Positions 34,476 to 46,627 of a DNA stretch of 64,000 nucleotides are shown one piece after another. Position numbers and translations under genes: made by a program. The notes under the pieces are model-generated. The model had not been told where the DNA came from. It saw only the letters and a list, made by a program, of their open reading frames with translations, and did not search any database. This DNA is from Rotaria sordida (lineage: Eukaryota; Rotifera; Eurotatoria; Philodinida; Philodinidae), in assembly GCA_905250125.1 (NCBI GenBank), contig CAJNOL010000013.1:124001-188000 (forward strand), written 5' to 3'. Position 1 is the stretch's first letter. Every line of letters begins with the position of its first letter.

Positions 34476-36013
34476 TTATACAAAGATACTATATAAGATA
34501 CTCTATTCCATCTAGTATAAAGAAATATTTATTTAAATACATGTCTGTTGATCATATATAATAATTGAAAACTACAAAATAAATCTTCTTTGTCATATTT
34601 ACTATATAGAAACGAATCATTTTTAAAATGCAATAATAGAAAAGAAAACTTTACACTGAAGTATGCATTATTCGTAGACTTTGAACATAAAAAGCTTATC
34701 TTTTTGCTCTTCCAGCCAGGATAAAATACTCAAACATTTCCTATAAGAATAGGTTAGAAATATGGAAACTAATTTGGACACTGTTAAGTACATCTCAAAT
34801 CTTTCAAAACTTTATTCTTCATTGTTTTTTCTTGCTAACTTATTAAATAACAGATCTTTTAATAATTAACATTTCTTTATCAGTTGTTTAGATTGTTCAG
34901 TGATATCGAATTTTTTTTTTGATTGCGTCAAATGATGACAATAGTTATTAGAAAGAAGAAAATTAATTATTCATATTCAAATCGACTTATGTTTTGTTCA
35001 ATATTCGTCTAAAATTCTATGAAATAAGTAACAATAATAAAATATATTTCTTTCTTCATGTTATGTTGTTTATATGAACAATGCGAAAATTAACAATATA
35101 GATTCGTCTATCAAAATCATTTCTTCATGACTTTTAGATGCTCATTATAGAAAACAAATTACTTTATTTAGAATTCTCTGTAGAATTGATAAATTAAGAT
35201 TCAAGGTCATGATGTGAAAGGTAACAGTACATTGATTAGAATGAGTAGATTGGATGTTTACATTTCAGGAAGGAAACAGACAGAAAGAACTCTTGTTTTT
35301 ATTTCATGCACGGCTATAGCTAATGAGATTCTTTTTTTATTAGATATATGGTCTATGTCATTTATAATTTCAGACATTCTTAACGCAAAAGAAGATGTGT
35401 CATTATTTATTAGAGAAAAGTAGCACATTTATTATTCCCTTGATAAATATGTACGATAGAATATAATTAAAATAGAACTTTCATTTGTATTTTTTTTTCA
35501 TGAGTATGACAAGTTCCTGACAGATATTTTTATTCTTTATTATCTTTAGCTTTCGTATAAAACACCATTAGACATGATCTTTGACATAAAGAAAACCTTA
35601 TGAAAAATTGCATTGAATGTTTTTCGAAACCATAAACTTTTATTAATGTCAAAAAAAAGGAACATATTTTTTTTATTCTTACATAGATTCGCATATATGA
35701 TATACAAACATTATTTTGATAAGTGAGTTTGCATGTGCTATTCGATTAAGTGAAATGCATAACGTCTCTCAGAAAGCTCTTCTATGGATTCATTGAATAA
35801 GTTCATTGAAGGTATTTTTACATGAGAATCACTCCGTTGAAATTTTTTATGTATTCGAGATAGATTTCATTTCTTTTTTTTTATTTAGATTAAGAGAAAA
35901 TATACGAATTATATATTAAATTTAATCTAAACGATCTGCATCAGTATTGTCAGGAAACATTATGATATATTGCTGATTAGATCGTTGACAATAGTCAGAA
36001 TTGCTAATATATA
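34476..36013. other. gene-poor region, 1.5 kb
   Basis: AT-rich DNA without recognised genes between two foldback elements. The frame at 35214-35423 has no identifiable feature. Confidence 0.4.
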
Positions 36014-36353
36014 AGCGTGAACAGTCAGTGGGATATCCCGATTTGTTTGCTTTCTATTATCAGTTAAAAATTTAATCATGTTCGGGCCAAATTATCATCC
36101 TCATCGTCACACAATTAAATTTAGAATATTAGGTCCTGATTGCTGTCATATACGAACTTTTTCATCCCCAGAAAAAACGATAGAACACGATTTCGGGATC
36201 TGAATAATTTCATATAAGACAGCTATCAGGAGCTAATATTTTAGATTTAATTGTGTGGTAATGAGGGTGATAATTTGGCTCGAACATGATTAGATTTTTA
36301 ACTAATAATAGAAAGAAAGCAAATTGGAGTATCCCACTGACTACTCACACCCA
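36014..36353. mobile_element. TA-flanked foldback MITE, 340 bp
   Basis: Arms of about 150 bp in opposite orientation: left AGCGTGAACAGTCAGTGGGA, right end TCCCACTGACTACTCACACC. They continue through TTTGCTTTCTATTAT, TTAAAAATTTAATCATGTTC and CACACAATTAAAT, each with its inverted partner. TA flanks both ends (36012-36013, 36354-36355). Non-coding. It abuts the next element directly. Confidence 0.82.
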
Positions 36354-36357
36354 TATA

Positions 36358-36622
36358 CAGTGCTGGCCAAAATTATAAGACCAGCCTACTAGTTCGCTAT
36401 TCTCTTCTTGTTGCTCTCTCTGCAAAGGATATATTCTATTGTAATTTACTCTCAAACATACATTTAGACGTGCTCTTTCAGAACATACTAAGTATATTCT
36501 GAAAGAGCACGTCTAAATGTATGTTTGAGAGTAAATTACAATAGAATATATCCTTTGCAGAGAGAGCAACAAGAAGAGAATAGCGAACTAGTAGGCTGGT
36601 CTTATAATTTTGGCCAGTACTG
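36358..36622. mobile_element. Near-perfect palindromic Tc1-type MITE, 265 bp
   Basis: Ends CAGTGCTGGCCAAAATTATA and TATAATTTTGGCCAGTACTG with flanking TA (36356-36357, 36623-36624). CAGTGCTGGCCAAAA is very close to the classic Tc1/mariner terminus. The two arms of about 125 bp differ by only about one base and are separated by a short spacer near 36485-36497, so the whole element is one large hairpin. Near-identity of the arms points to a recent insertion or arm conversion. No coding capacity. Confidence 0.92.
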
Positions 36623-36624
36623 TA

Positions 36625-37783
36625 TATGTGAATTTGAAATAGTTAAAAGGCTTTTTTTTCGTTTTTGAATCGAACAACAAGAAAAAATGATTTTTTTCTT
36701 CATTAAAAAATAACATGTTTTATATTTTCATGAGACTAAATCTACATATTCTTTAACTGTTCACTGAAATTGAATGACAGCTGTCTGATGATTCAATGAA
36801 GATCGTCTAGTCGTTGTGAACATATATATTTTGTTTTTGTTCCGCTATGTACTAAGAAACTTCTCACTGCTCATTTTTTTTGCAAGTATCATCAAGTAAA
36901 TATGTCTATGAATATAAATTATCCATTGTAAATCAATTAATTAATAAAATCACAATTGACGATTGGCATGAAAAGCCGTCAGACGATATGTCATCGATCG
37001 GACGATCGATAGTATTTCATTATTTAGTATATATCATGGTTTTTTTGCCATAAGATACTTTTCGAACAGGATTGTGACATTGTTATTTTATATTTTGAAG
37101 AATATATATCATGCTAGTGACACTCTTGGTATGCTACATTGATAATAAGTAGTTTTATCGCTTTTATTTCTTGGTGTGATTATATTGACAACTAGCTTTC
37201 AAGGAAATGTCTCATCGGATCAAGAAAAAAAATCTTTTCATATCCTTTTCCTTTTCTCTGCCAGTAGTATGAATATAGAACACTAAATTATTATAACTTA
37301 TTTCTCGTTTTATGCGAATAATGAGTAAACAATGTTGATAGAGAAGCTTTTATAAACTCTATACCAAATAATATGAAATTTTCTTCTTCGTGTTCAATTT
37401 TGTTAATTTATTCTTTTAGATTTTCTTTAGATGTTAGTTATTGCATATACTCGTATTCATAAATATTTCTTTATATTTTAGAGAAAAACTTTCATATACA
37501 TACCTAGAATTATTTCTTTATTTTCTTTCAACGAACTACTTCATTTACATCAAACAAGTGGTATCACATGTCATTGTCATTTTATCTCATGGTAAGTCAT
37601 TGTTAGAGCAATTGATTGCGTGATTGAATATATTGCGTGCATTCATTTTCTTGATACTATACATAGTATGGACCATTTTTTTTTAATCTGAACTATATAA
37701 AGATCTGACAAGAAGATAGAATAATAAGTACAATTTGAAAGAGAGTTAACCTTAAATCTTTTTTCTAGTAAGGTCAAATCGTA
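36625..37783. other. intergenic region upstream of the receptor gene
   Basis: AT-rich, with no recognised gene. The last bases (37757-37768, aatcttttttctag) form an acceptor-like site 15 bases before the receptor ATG. It may be a trans-splice site or the end of a 5' UTR intron. Confidence 0.4.
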
Positions 37784-39155
37784 ATGTCAACAACTATTTC
37801 AACAATATCATCCATATTATCAACACCACCTGTCAATTATGATACACCATCAAGTATATTTGATAATGAGACAATATGTGCAGGTAAATAAATGATATTT
37901 CTTTATAAAAAATTATATATCTTTTCTTTTCATTAGATAAATTAATTAATGAATTACTTGAAGGTCTATCTGGTCGAATTATATGGGGTATTATACAAAT
38001 TATTCTTATGCTATTGGGTAATATCGGTAAGTGTATATTGTTGTTGTTAGAGATAGTTTTATGATAAAAAAAAAAATGTCATTTATTTTATAGGAAATAT
38101 TCTTACATTAGTAGTTCTTAATCATCGTTTGATGCGTAGAGGTGGTGTTAATAATCTTTTACAAGGTCTTGCTATAAGTGATATAGTTGCTCCAACTCTT
38201 GCATGTATTCCACATATTATTTATTATTATGGTTCTTCAACAAATGATAATTTAATAAATTTTATTAATTTATATCTTATGCCTATAGCAACTGGTGCAA
38301 CATTTTGTTCAAATTGGATTGGTAAATAATTGATTTAATTTTTGTTTAAAAAAAAGATTAGAACAATTTTTTTTTTATTTTTCAGTTGTAACAATAACAA
38401 GTTTTCGTTTAATGATTGTTGTTAAACCACTTTATTCACAAGTTTACTGTTCAAATCGTAATGAAAAAAAAGCTTTAATTATTATATCACTATTTAGTAT
38501 CCTATCTATAGTACCTTATTATTATTATCGTTCTCATACAAATGCACAAAATGTTTTAAAACTTATATCAGCTATATTATCAATATTGGGACCATGGCTT
38601 ATATGTGTTATTCTTTGGATATTACTTATACGAATTGTTAGTAGTAAAATTGGTTTAAAAAGATCAAAACAATTTATATTACATTCAGAAATTGTAACTC
38701 AACGTTTAAAATCAAAATCTAAAATAACTAAAATGGTATTAATTATATGTTTTTTTAATATAATATGTCAATTACCAGTTTTAATTTTAACTATTCTTGG
38801 TCTTATTAATGGTAATCCATGTGGAGATATTTCAGCAATAATTTTTGTTGGTTTACTTTTTTTATCTAACTTATTATTAATTGTTAATCATTCCATAAAT
38901 ATTTTTATTTATTCATTAACAAATCGTAAATTTCGTTATACATTAAAAATCATGTGTCGTCACTGTTGTCGTTTTTATAATCATCAAATAAGACAACAAA
39001 AAATGGCAATGATAATGAATTGTGATGAACAACGAAAAGCACCTGATCAACAAAAACGTAATGATGATACATGTTCAAGTTTAAAAACTCATCGTAATAC
39101 ACATTTATTAATAGCAATAAGTTTAAAAAATAAGTCAAAACAGAAATCAATATAA
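37784..39155 (+). CDS. Divergent rhodopsin-family G-protein-coupled receptor
   Basis: Four exons (37784-37883, 37937-38026, 38094-38321, 38386-39155) give 395 residues with seven hydrophobic segments. TM1 carries GNIGN. TM2 carries LAISD, the conserved LxxxD. TM3 runs into SFRLMIVVKPLY: the DRY Asp is replaced by Phe (R147 kept) and the family PLY is kept. TM6 carries FFNIICQLP, with Gln in place of the toggle Trp and the Pro kept. TM7 carries NHSINIFIY, an NSxNxxIY-like form of NPxxY, followed by the NRKFR helix 8. There is no Cys at the 3.25 position and none in the second loop, so the usual disulfide is absent. The N-terminus is short, Ser/Thr-rich with one NET glycosylation site. The C-terminus has a Cys cluster (CRHCC) suited to palmitoylation. 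Ligand unknown; peptide-receptor-like rotifer orphan receptors are the nearest guess. Confidence 0.85.
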
Positions 39156-42100
39156 ATCTAGACATGAAAATTTATGAATTTTTTTCTTTATTAAAATAAA
39201 ATGCTTCATGAAAGGTCACAATACAAAGAGATCATATCATATTAACTTCATTCTGATACTTCAACTAAATGTAAAAGGATAATCTATACAATTTTTATAC
39301 ATTAATATAAGTAAACCCGACGGAAACACTTATAGAAACGTGATAGGATAAATAGGCAAAGGTAAAATTATATTTTTTCGTGAGCTAGGTCTTATATAAA
39401 TTTTATGGAATGTTTTATGTCAATTATTGAATATTTTAAAAATATTTCTTACTACAATCAAAAAATATCATTTATATATTGGAGCAAAGTTAACATAGAA
39501 TTAAAATTTTTCTAGTAGTTGTATTTGTTTGTACATATCAGCTTTGTTCTGTTTAAACATCTAATTATTTATTCGGATCATAAAATCCTCATACTGAAAA
39601 AAAAATGAAATGTGTAGATACAATATTTATTCGTAATTAAAAGTTTGTTTGAAATAATATCATCAAGTTCAAGTGGATGTAATCGAAAAAAATTTTATCT
39701 ATGTTATGATTACTCAAGGAAGAAACGTTAGTGAAATCTTTTATTTTATTTTAAATATATATTTTAATAAAATATTTCAAATTATAAATAATTTGTTTTT
39801 TGTATTAGGTTTAATTGCTCTCAATAGAACTTCTTTTGAAAATAATACTCATTAATGAAGTTGTTTTCTGTCTAATTGATTCTTCTATAAATTACTAAAA
39901 ATATTTTCAATCTTATATAATACCAATTCGAAAGAAAAAGACATACACCAACAAGTACTTGTAGATAGTACAAAATATATATTCTTTGGCCTTAGTCACT
40001 ATGAAAAAATGGCAAAGAGTACTTGTGAATAAAATAGTTTTTATGTTTGAGAAAGATATTCATATTGAATGTGTCCTGTTTTTTAAGACAAAATTCATAA
40101 CATGTAATTAGTTTCTTCTAGCTATTTATTTAGTTCATAAATGTACCATATAGTTTATTTTTCTCTTTCATTGAATCCAGTCATATCAAGGATATATTTA
40201 GAAAAAGAAATAATAAATGAAAAAAAACCCCTCGCAATAGTTTGATCAACGACATTACTGTGTTATTTATTTGAAGACGATAGAAAGAGATGAACGTTTT
40301 TATGTATATAGAAAATGGCAGACTACTTTTATTTTTATCAAGTGAATATTTTCTTTGTAATCGAATGTCGTCATTGATATAAATACTGTTTTCTGGAAGG
40401 CAGATTATCAGTCTAGTGTAATCTACAGGAAATAAATATGTTCTTATTAGGCATCTTTGCTTCCGGAAGTCTTACTAATCTTGATGAAAATAGTTTCGAC
40501 GTTCAGATGACCTGTTGGTCTTTTAGTTTTTCGATTTTTTTGATGAATCCTTTTAATTGCTAGATCAACCATGAGTTAACATATTAAAATAATCTTGTTT
40601 TATCAATTTTGAAGCTCATGTACCACTAATATTCATATAATTTAGGTTATTGAAGAAAATTTGAATATGAATATATCGATTAACGTCAATAGTCTTCAAT
40701 GTTTTCATGATCATTTGAATCAATGATGAGAAAAAAAGACAGTATGAGTGAAGAAATTAAAAGCAATCCATTGTCAATGAATTAAGAAGAAAAAAAAACT
40801 CGGCTACGTGATTAGAATTTACAATAGTTCATCATACAAAATTTAGATAGAATTTATAAGACTTGGATGTTTCAAAAGAATAACGTAGATGCTGAACACT
40901 TTGAGTACATGAAATCTCATTTCTTTGGACTATTTTTATTTTCGAGAACTTCCCAGCTAGTCGCCTCCAAAAAAGTTAATATCATTGTTTTTATGGAAAA
41001 ATAAAAAAGACCTTACATGTTTCTGAAAAACTGGTTAAGTCTCTTGGATTTACTCATCAATGATATCATGAAAATATTCACAATCAAGCTAGGACAAATT
41101 GACGAAAAAAAAAAGTACACGTTACCATACATATAGAATCAACAGATGATAATCGAACTCAAACATTTACAAAAAGAAACGTAAACAAATGAAAAAAGTC
41201 ATCGACTACAACACATTGCACTAGATAGAGACAAAGATGAAAATAAGAATGCTTCTGGTTGAAAGGCCAAGAAAAAAGAATTATAATCGATATTTGAATA
41301 TAAATTCTTTTGTTATGCTTGTTTTGAATGTATTCATTCACAATTCGACATGTCGATCAGAAATTGAAATAAAATGTGAACGAAAATAATATACAGAAAT
41401 TAAAAAAAAGTATCCGCTTTCTCAGATCTCAGTGAGCATTTGAGCTGAATGTTTAAAAATTCGAATGTATCAATTTCATTCAGATACCAGGGCCAATTGC
41501 AAAAAAAGAACGACAATTTTCACTCGAGCACAACCATTGTGGAAAAGTTATCGTTGTTGTTTTGCCAAAGAAAGACTGTCGATCGTTGAGAACTCAACAC
41601 TTTCGTATTCAGAATAATGATAAAACAATAATATCCAATGATGATTTAGAAGACGGTAATCTACCAACCGTTCTCCAAAAGAGTATGTTGAAAGATCAAG
41701 AGCTTAATTCCAACAATGAAATAAAGATTCAATCGCTTACGAAATCACAGCCATATTGAGTTCAATGACTATCATTGCTGAGCGAATCATAAAATAAGGC
41801 CCATAAATTGGCGCACATTTGCACATTAGCTAATCCAAAAGATAAGATACAGTTTAAAAAAATAATCACAATCGATGAATAATGTCTCTCTTTTGTTTTA
41901 AGGATATTTGCTAAATGGATAACTGAACGCATTAAAGAATTCGGTGGTGAATGATAAAATGAATTATTTGAGATTTTGGAATATAAAAACATCTTACCTT
42001 TCAGGATATGAATCACAATTGTATGATAAAGTTTAAGATGTCATTTTTTTTAGAGTATCAACTATCCACTATGTTAACAGGATGTGAAGTGTGTGGGAAT

Positions 42101-45066
42101 GGGTATGGCTCGTGCTTTCGCCCTCGCATCCACGCTAAACAATCTCTTCGTGACGAACCCTTAATACGGGGTATTTTGGCGGTATTTATGTGGCTTTGCA
42201 CAATGTTGAAGTTAAGGTGGTTTCTTTCAATCGCGGTACGTGATGAATACAATAACTGTTTTGATTGAAAACGGATTCGACATAAGAAGAGATTTCCATT
42301 GTCAGCTCGAGATTTGATGTGCTGTAAAAGATGTTTGAGTCGGAAACATGAAACGCTTAACTTAAAGATATGTGTCTTCGTTGTAGAAATAAATTATACA
42401 GTGATTGAATACTTTTTATTCAACACTCTGGTTCCGCTTGCCGACGTTGATAGATCGTATGTTGAATGAGTTCAGCACCGTGACTATTTCTTTTTGTTCA
42501 TTTGTCATCCGTGCTTATGGAATATTATTGACAGCAAAAATAAAATAATGTTATCTGTTAACACGGGTGCTAGGTCAATATCCTTCAAAAATAAGATGCA
42601 TCTCTCTTAAAACTCATGTAAATGGATCACGCCCATCTTTCCTCTGTGTAAATAATTCGATGTGATTTTAGTTTCATTTTCTATTGTAGATTAGAGAAAA
42701 TTGCATACTAGACAACTTTCGATTCCTAATAAAAAATGGCTAATCGTTTCAAATAAGATTCGATATTTGTTCGTTCATAGATCAACGTGAACCTGTTGAT
42801 TTCAACTTTGTCACGGAATCGATTCGATCATTTCGAATGAAAATGATCGACTTGAACTAAAGAATTTACTTCAAAGCTTTCCCCCAAGATTCTAACCGAA
42901 GAAAAACCGCCGGTATACCATTTCGATATAATGTGCACTCTACTAGCGGTCTTTTTCGAAAGTGGTGTTTCATGGTGTATTGTATTGAAACGGGTAAATA
43001 TTTTTGAAGTCTGTTAAAACCGGTAGAATTGAGTCGATTTCGATGCACTTTGATAATGTCCATGCGTCTCAGTCACCTGTACTAGCTATAGAACCTAAAT
43101 CGATCCCAGTTCTGTGGTAAACGTGTTATTATAGATAGCACTACAAAAATTTTTATAAGTAAAATAAATGCTGAAATTATTTTTTTCTTGATACAGTTGA
43201 ATTCTTCTTAATAATGAATTCGCATTTAAGTAGAAGATACTGCGATTTTTTATAGTTGGAACTGAAAATTGTAAACTCTACCGCCGGTAAATGGTCAGTA
43301 TACTGCCGGTTCTTACAAGTATCATGGTATACCAGCGATAGTAAAAATAAATCTGTGATATGGGTTGTTATCGCTAAAATTCCACTTTTCTAGTGTTAAG
43401 TATCCCAAGCAAAAGAAAAGTACCCAGGGTACTTAAGATTTTGAAAAAGTACTGTTTTTTTTTGCACTTTACCGGAAAGAAAACAAAATACTGTAATGGT
43501 ATTCTACAAAGTATAACATGCACATTGCTTATTTGTTGCAGTATCATTAAAAGTTACTCGTCTTTCTCTTGTTAATATATTCAAATTTCAGATGAAATTA
43601 TACATTTTATTCTCATTCATTCTTATCAAATTGATCTTTGAAATTTCTCTTTGCCTTGTTTTAGATTTTCAACATTGTTTCGTATACTTACATACTTTCT
43701 TTATTTGTTCGTTTTGGGCGCATTAAATTAAGAATTTCAATAGAAATCAACTTCATGGTCTTACGACAAATGTATTAACATTCACGAACAAGAGCAATAA
43801 TAATTACTTTCATTTTATTCTTTTTTTTATTTCTAACATACGTATGATAGTAAATAAATTCATTTCGAAAAATGTATCTTAAACCTAGCCAGACGAACAT
43901 ATGTACATTTTGGTTATCATAGATGTGTTATTTTTCCATATTGTTTTTTTTTTTCGCAGGAACATATGTTTCATAAGAAGATGCAAATAGGAATAAGTTT
44001 GTTTTTGTTTTTATTGATCCATTCTTTGCTATGATACTTTGAGGTACTTATTTATACTTTGTTTCAGATTTCTATTGAAATTCCTGCTTAAAATTACTTG
44101 TTATTTTCAACGATAAATAATCATAGACATATTGAAAATCTTTTCTATCAATTTTTTTTTGAAAAAATATTATTATCCATTTCAAAATAGACGAGCACTA
44201 GGTATTTTTTGAATAACTTCTGATAGAAATAAGATAGAGACCTGCAGTTTTCATCGTTGAAAAGAGGAAATGAAGGCTCATCGAATCATATATTACAGAT
44301 TTTACTACCAAGTGTTTTGAGAGTTTCTATGGAATTTTTTCAAAAAAATGTGTACGTTTGGGTTCGATTGATATAGTCAATTTTTCATGAAAATGTAGCA
44401 AAAAACTGGAATTTTCGTCTAATCTTCTCGAAAAATCAGGTGGAAGGTCACAGAAAAATTCCTTTGAGTCCTGAACGTTACAAGTTAGAAATCTGAGCGT
44501 TGCACAGTTTTGTAGATCTTCGATTGGTGGTTCTGATGTACTCCTCAAAATCGAAAATTCCCTTTGGTGACTGAATGTGATACATTGGTTTGCCAAAACC
44601 TCAATTAAAAACATTTAATAAAACTTGCCGAAAACATTTGTAACATATAATTCGATGCGTCTTCATCTCTTCTTTCTAATAGTGAAAACCGCAGGTTCAT
44701 ATCTTCTTTCTACCGCAAGTTATTAGAAAAATATCCACTAATCTTCTATTTTGAAATGAATAATAGTCTGCTGATAAGTTTTTTATTCGTAAGAATAAAA
44801 CATCACATAATTCTGAAAAGAAGTTTATAATTGATAGATCATGCAAAAATAGAATGATTAGCATTATGTTATAAAACATTAGTTTCTCCTCAATTAAAAT
44901 AAAAGCGACGTTTTTGCATCATTTATTTAATTGGTCAAATGATTAACCAATGAAAAGTTCTTCACGAAGAGGTTTTTATTATGTTTATAAAGATTGGTTT
45001 ATGGCCGATACAAACAAACGAAATCGAATTGTGTACACGATTTTTTCTTATTGAGTTAAAAAGAAA
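39156..45066. other. gene-poor region, 5.9 kb
   Basis: No exon chain recognised. Scattered 60-95 codon frames (for example 41562-41759, 42008-42268, 44327-44614) have no domain. The stretch at 42090-42250 has higher GC than its surroundings without an identifiable product. A degenerate inverted pair containing GGTATACCA at about 42911 and 43328 may be remains of another foldback element. Confidence 0.4.
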
Positions 45067-45546
45067 ATGAATGATGATCTTATTCAAACAATAATAAATG
45101 ATGATCGTCAACGTTTTTTACTTGATCTTGAATTTGTTCAAACATTAGCAAATCCTCAATATTTAAATTTTTTGGCTCAAAGAAATTATTTTAAAAATCA
45201 AGCATTTATTAATTATTTGAAATATTTACTTTATTTTAAAGAAGATAATTATATAAAATATATTCATTATCCTCAAGCACTTTATTTTCTTGATTTATTA
45301 CAACGTGAACAATTTCGACAAGAACTTGTTAATACAGCTTATTGCCGACAAATAGAAGATCAACAATTACTTGCATGGCAACGACTTCAACGTCGAAAGA
45401 ATCAACTTTTAAATAATGCTGCCGGAATAACAACAACAACAACAAATAATAATAATAACAATGAAGCAGATGCTACAAATCCACAGAATAGCACAAATGC
45501 AATATCAACATCAACAACAGCAACGAACAATACTCAACTTCGTTAA
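45067..45546 (+). CDS. MED31: Mediator complex subunit 31
   Basis: Intronless, 159 residues. Residues 15-105 match the MED31/Soh1 domain closely: RFLLDLEFVQTLANPQYLNFLAQRNYF, then FINYLKYLLYF, Y.KYIHYPQALYFLDLLQ and FRQELVN. MED31 sits in the middle module of Mediator and helps RNA polymerase II transcription. The last about 45 residues are Thr/Asn-rich low complexity absent from most homologues, encoded by acaaca/aataat repeats that can change length. PDCD10 follows on the same strand 244 bp later. The ATG is the first in the open frame; the bases before it (ttcttattgag) could be a weak acceptor. Confidence 0.95.
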   Translation: MNDDLIQTIINDDRQRFLLDLEFVQTLANPQYLNFLAQRNYFKNQAFINYLKYLLYFKEDNYIKYIHYPQALYFLDLLQREQFRQELVNTAYCRQIEDQQLLAWQRLQRRKNQLLNNAAGITTTTTNNNNNNEADATNPQNSTNAISTSTTATNNTQLR

Positions 45547-45767
45547 AAATAATAAATAGATGTTTTTCTATTTTTGGATATCGTTCAAACTCTTTTTTTG
45601 TCTTCAACGAAATGAACTTTCAGGATAATTGAATTCCTTGAAAAGGAATTGTATTCTGAAAAAATATATATATATATATGTATATGATCAAATATAAAAA
45701 AGAAGTGCTATTTCTCATTGAGTCGTTTAATGTATATAATATATTGTTTTCATTATTTTTGTTTTTT

Positions 45768-45780
45768 TACTTTATTTCAG
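45768..45780 (+). promoter_or_regulatory. putative trans-splice acceptor of PDCD10
   Basis: A pyrimidine-rich run ending tttatttcag lies 10 bases before the PDCD10 ATG, with no usable 5' exon in the 220 bp after MED31. Consistent with SL trans-splicing of a downstream cistron. A short cis-spliced 5' UTR intron is the alternative. Confidence 0.5.
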
Positions 45781-45790
45781 ATAAATAATC

Positions 45791-46627
45791 ATGACGTCAA
45801 TGGATGATGGAACATCAGCTTCTACTCCAACAAATGCACTTATTTTACCTAATGTTATTTATCCTGTAATTGAACAACTTGATAAATCTGGATATAAAGA
45901 TATTCAAACTGATTTACGTACAACATTTTTTAAACTTGAAGAATTATATCCAGGTTTTTCTCGTAGTTTTCTTCAAACATTTATAAATAAAGAAATGCCA
46001 TCTTTATCATCAACAATAAATATGAATGAATTAACACTTAAATTAGAAAAATATTGTGATAAATCATCATATTTTATATCATCATCACGTAGTGAACAAG
46101 AATTTCATGAATTAAATATTCGTTCAAAAAATCTCAAACGTATATTAAGCCGTATTCCTGATGATATTAATGAAAAACGTGAATTTCTTGAAACAATTAA
46201 AGAAATTGCAAGTGCAATTAAAAAAACACTTGATAGTGTATCAAATACATATCAATATTTTAAAACAGCTGATGGTCGACAAGCATTAGAAAATGAAAAA
46301 AAAGAATTTATTAAATATAGTAAAAATTTTAGTAATACATTAAAAGCTTATTTTCGAGACAGTAAACGTGATGATGTTTATATAGCAGCAAATCATTTAC
46401 TTGTTCAAACAGATTATTTGTTACGTACTATAAAACTTTATTGTGAAACCGATACACTTGATGACTGTTTATATCCATTATTATCTCATCATCAAAATCA
46501 ATCTCGTATAATCTCATCATCACGTTATTCATCGAATAGCAATCAACAATCTCATAATATAAGACAATCATCATCATCATCTGGAAATAATCGACCGACT
46601 TCATCGTATGAAACTGGTTATACTTGA
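45791..46627 (+). CDS. PDCD10: Programmed cell death 10 / CCM3
   Basis: Intronless, 278 residues. The core matches PDCD10: an N-terminal dimerisation helix region (VIYPVIEQLDKSGYKDIQ, TFFKLEELYPGFSRSFL), the linker block LNIRSKNLKRILSRIPDDIN, then the FAT-homology domain with FLETIKEIASAIKKTLD, ALENEKKEFIKYSKNFSNTL and HLLVQTDYLLRTIKLY. PDCD10 is an adaptor of GCKIII kinases and STRIPAK, acting in Golgi positioning, cell polarity and junctions. Human PDCD10 ends soon after the last helix, whereas this protein runs on for about 65 residues of Ser/Asn/Gln-rich sequence. The short distance to MED31 and the acceptor before its ATG suggest co-transcription with MED31. Confidence 0.93.
   Translation: MTSMDDGTSASTPTNALILPNVIYPVIEQLDKSGYKDIQTDLRTTFFKLEELYPGFSRSFLQTFINKEMPSLSSTINMNELTLKLEKYCDKSSYFISSSRSEQEFHELNIRSKNLKRILSRIPDDINEKREFLETIKEIASAIKKTLDSVSNTYQYFKTADGRQALENEKKEFIKYSKNFSNTLKAYFRDSKRDDVYIAANHLLVQTDYLLRTIKLYCETDTLDDCLYPLLSHHQNQSRIISSSRYSSNSNQQSHNIRQSSSSSGNNRPTSSYETGYT

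Noticed and set aside
42900-43340. Possible inverted repeat with GGTATACCA-type ends
   Set aside because: Short, itself palindromic motif and diverged arms; similarity could be chance.
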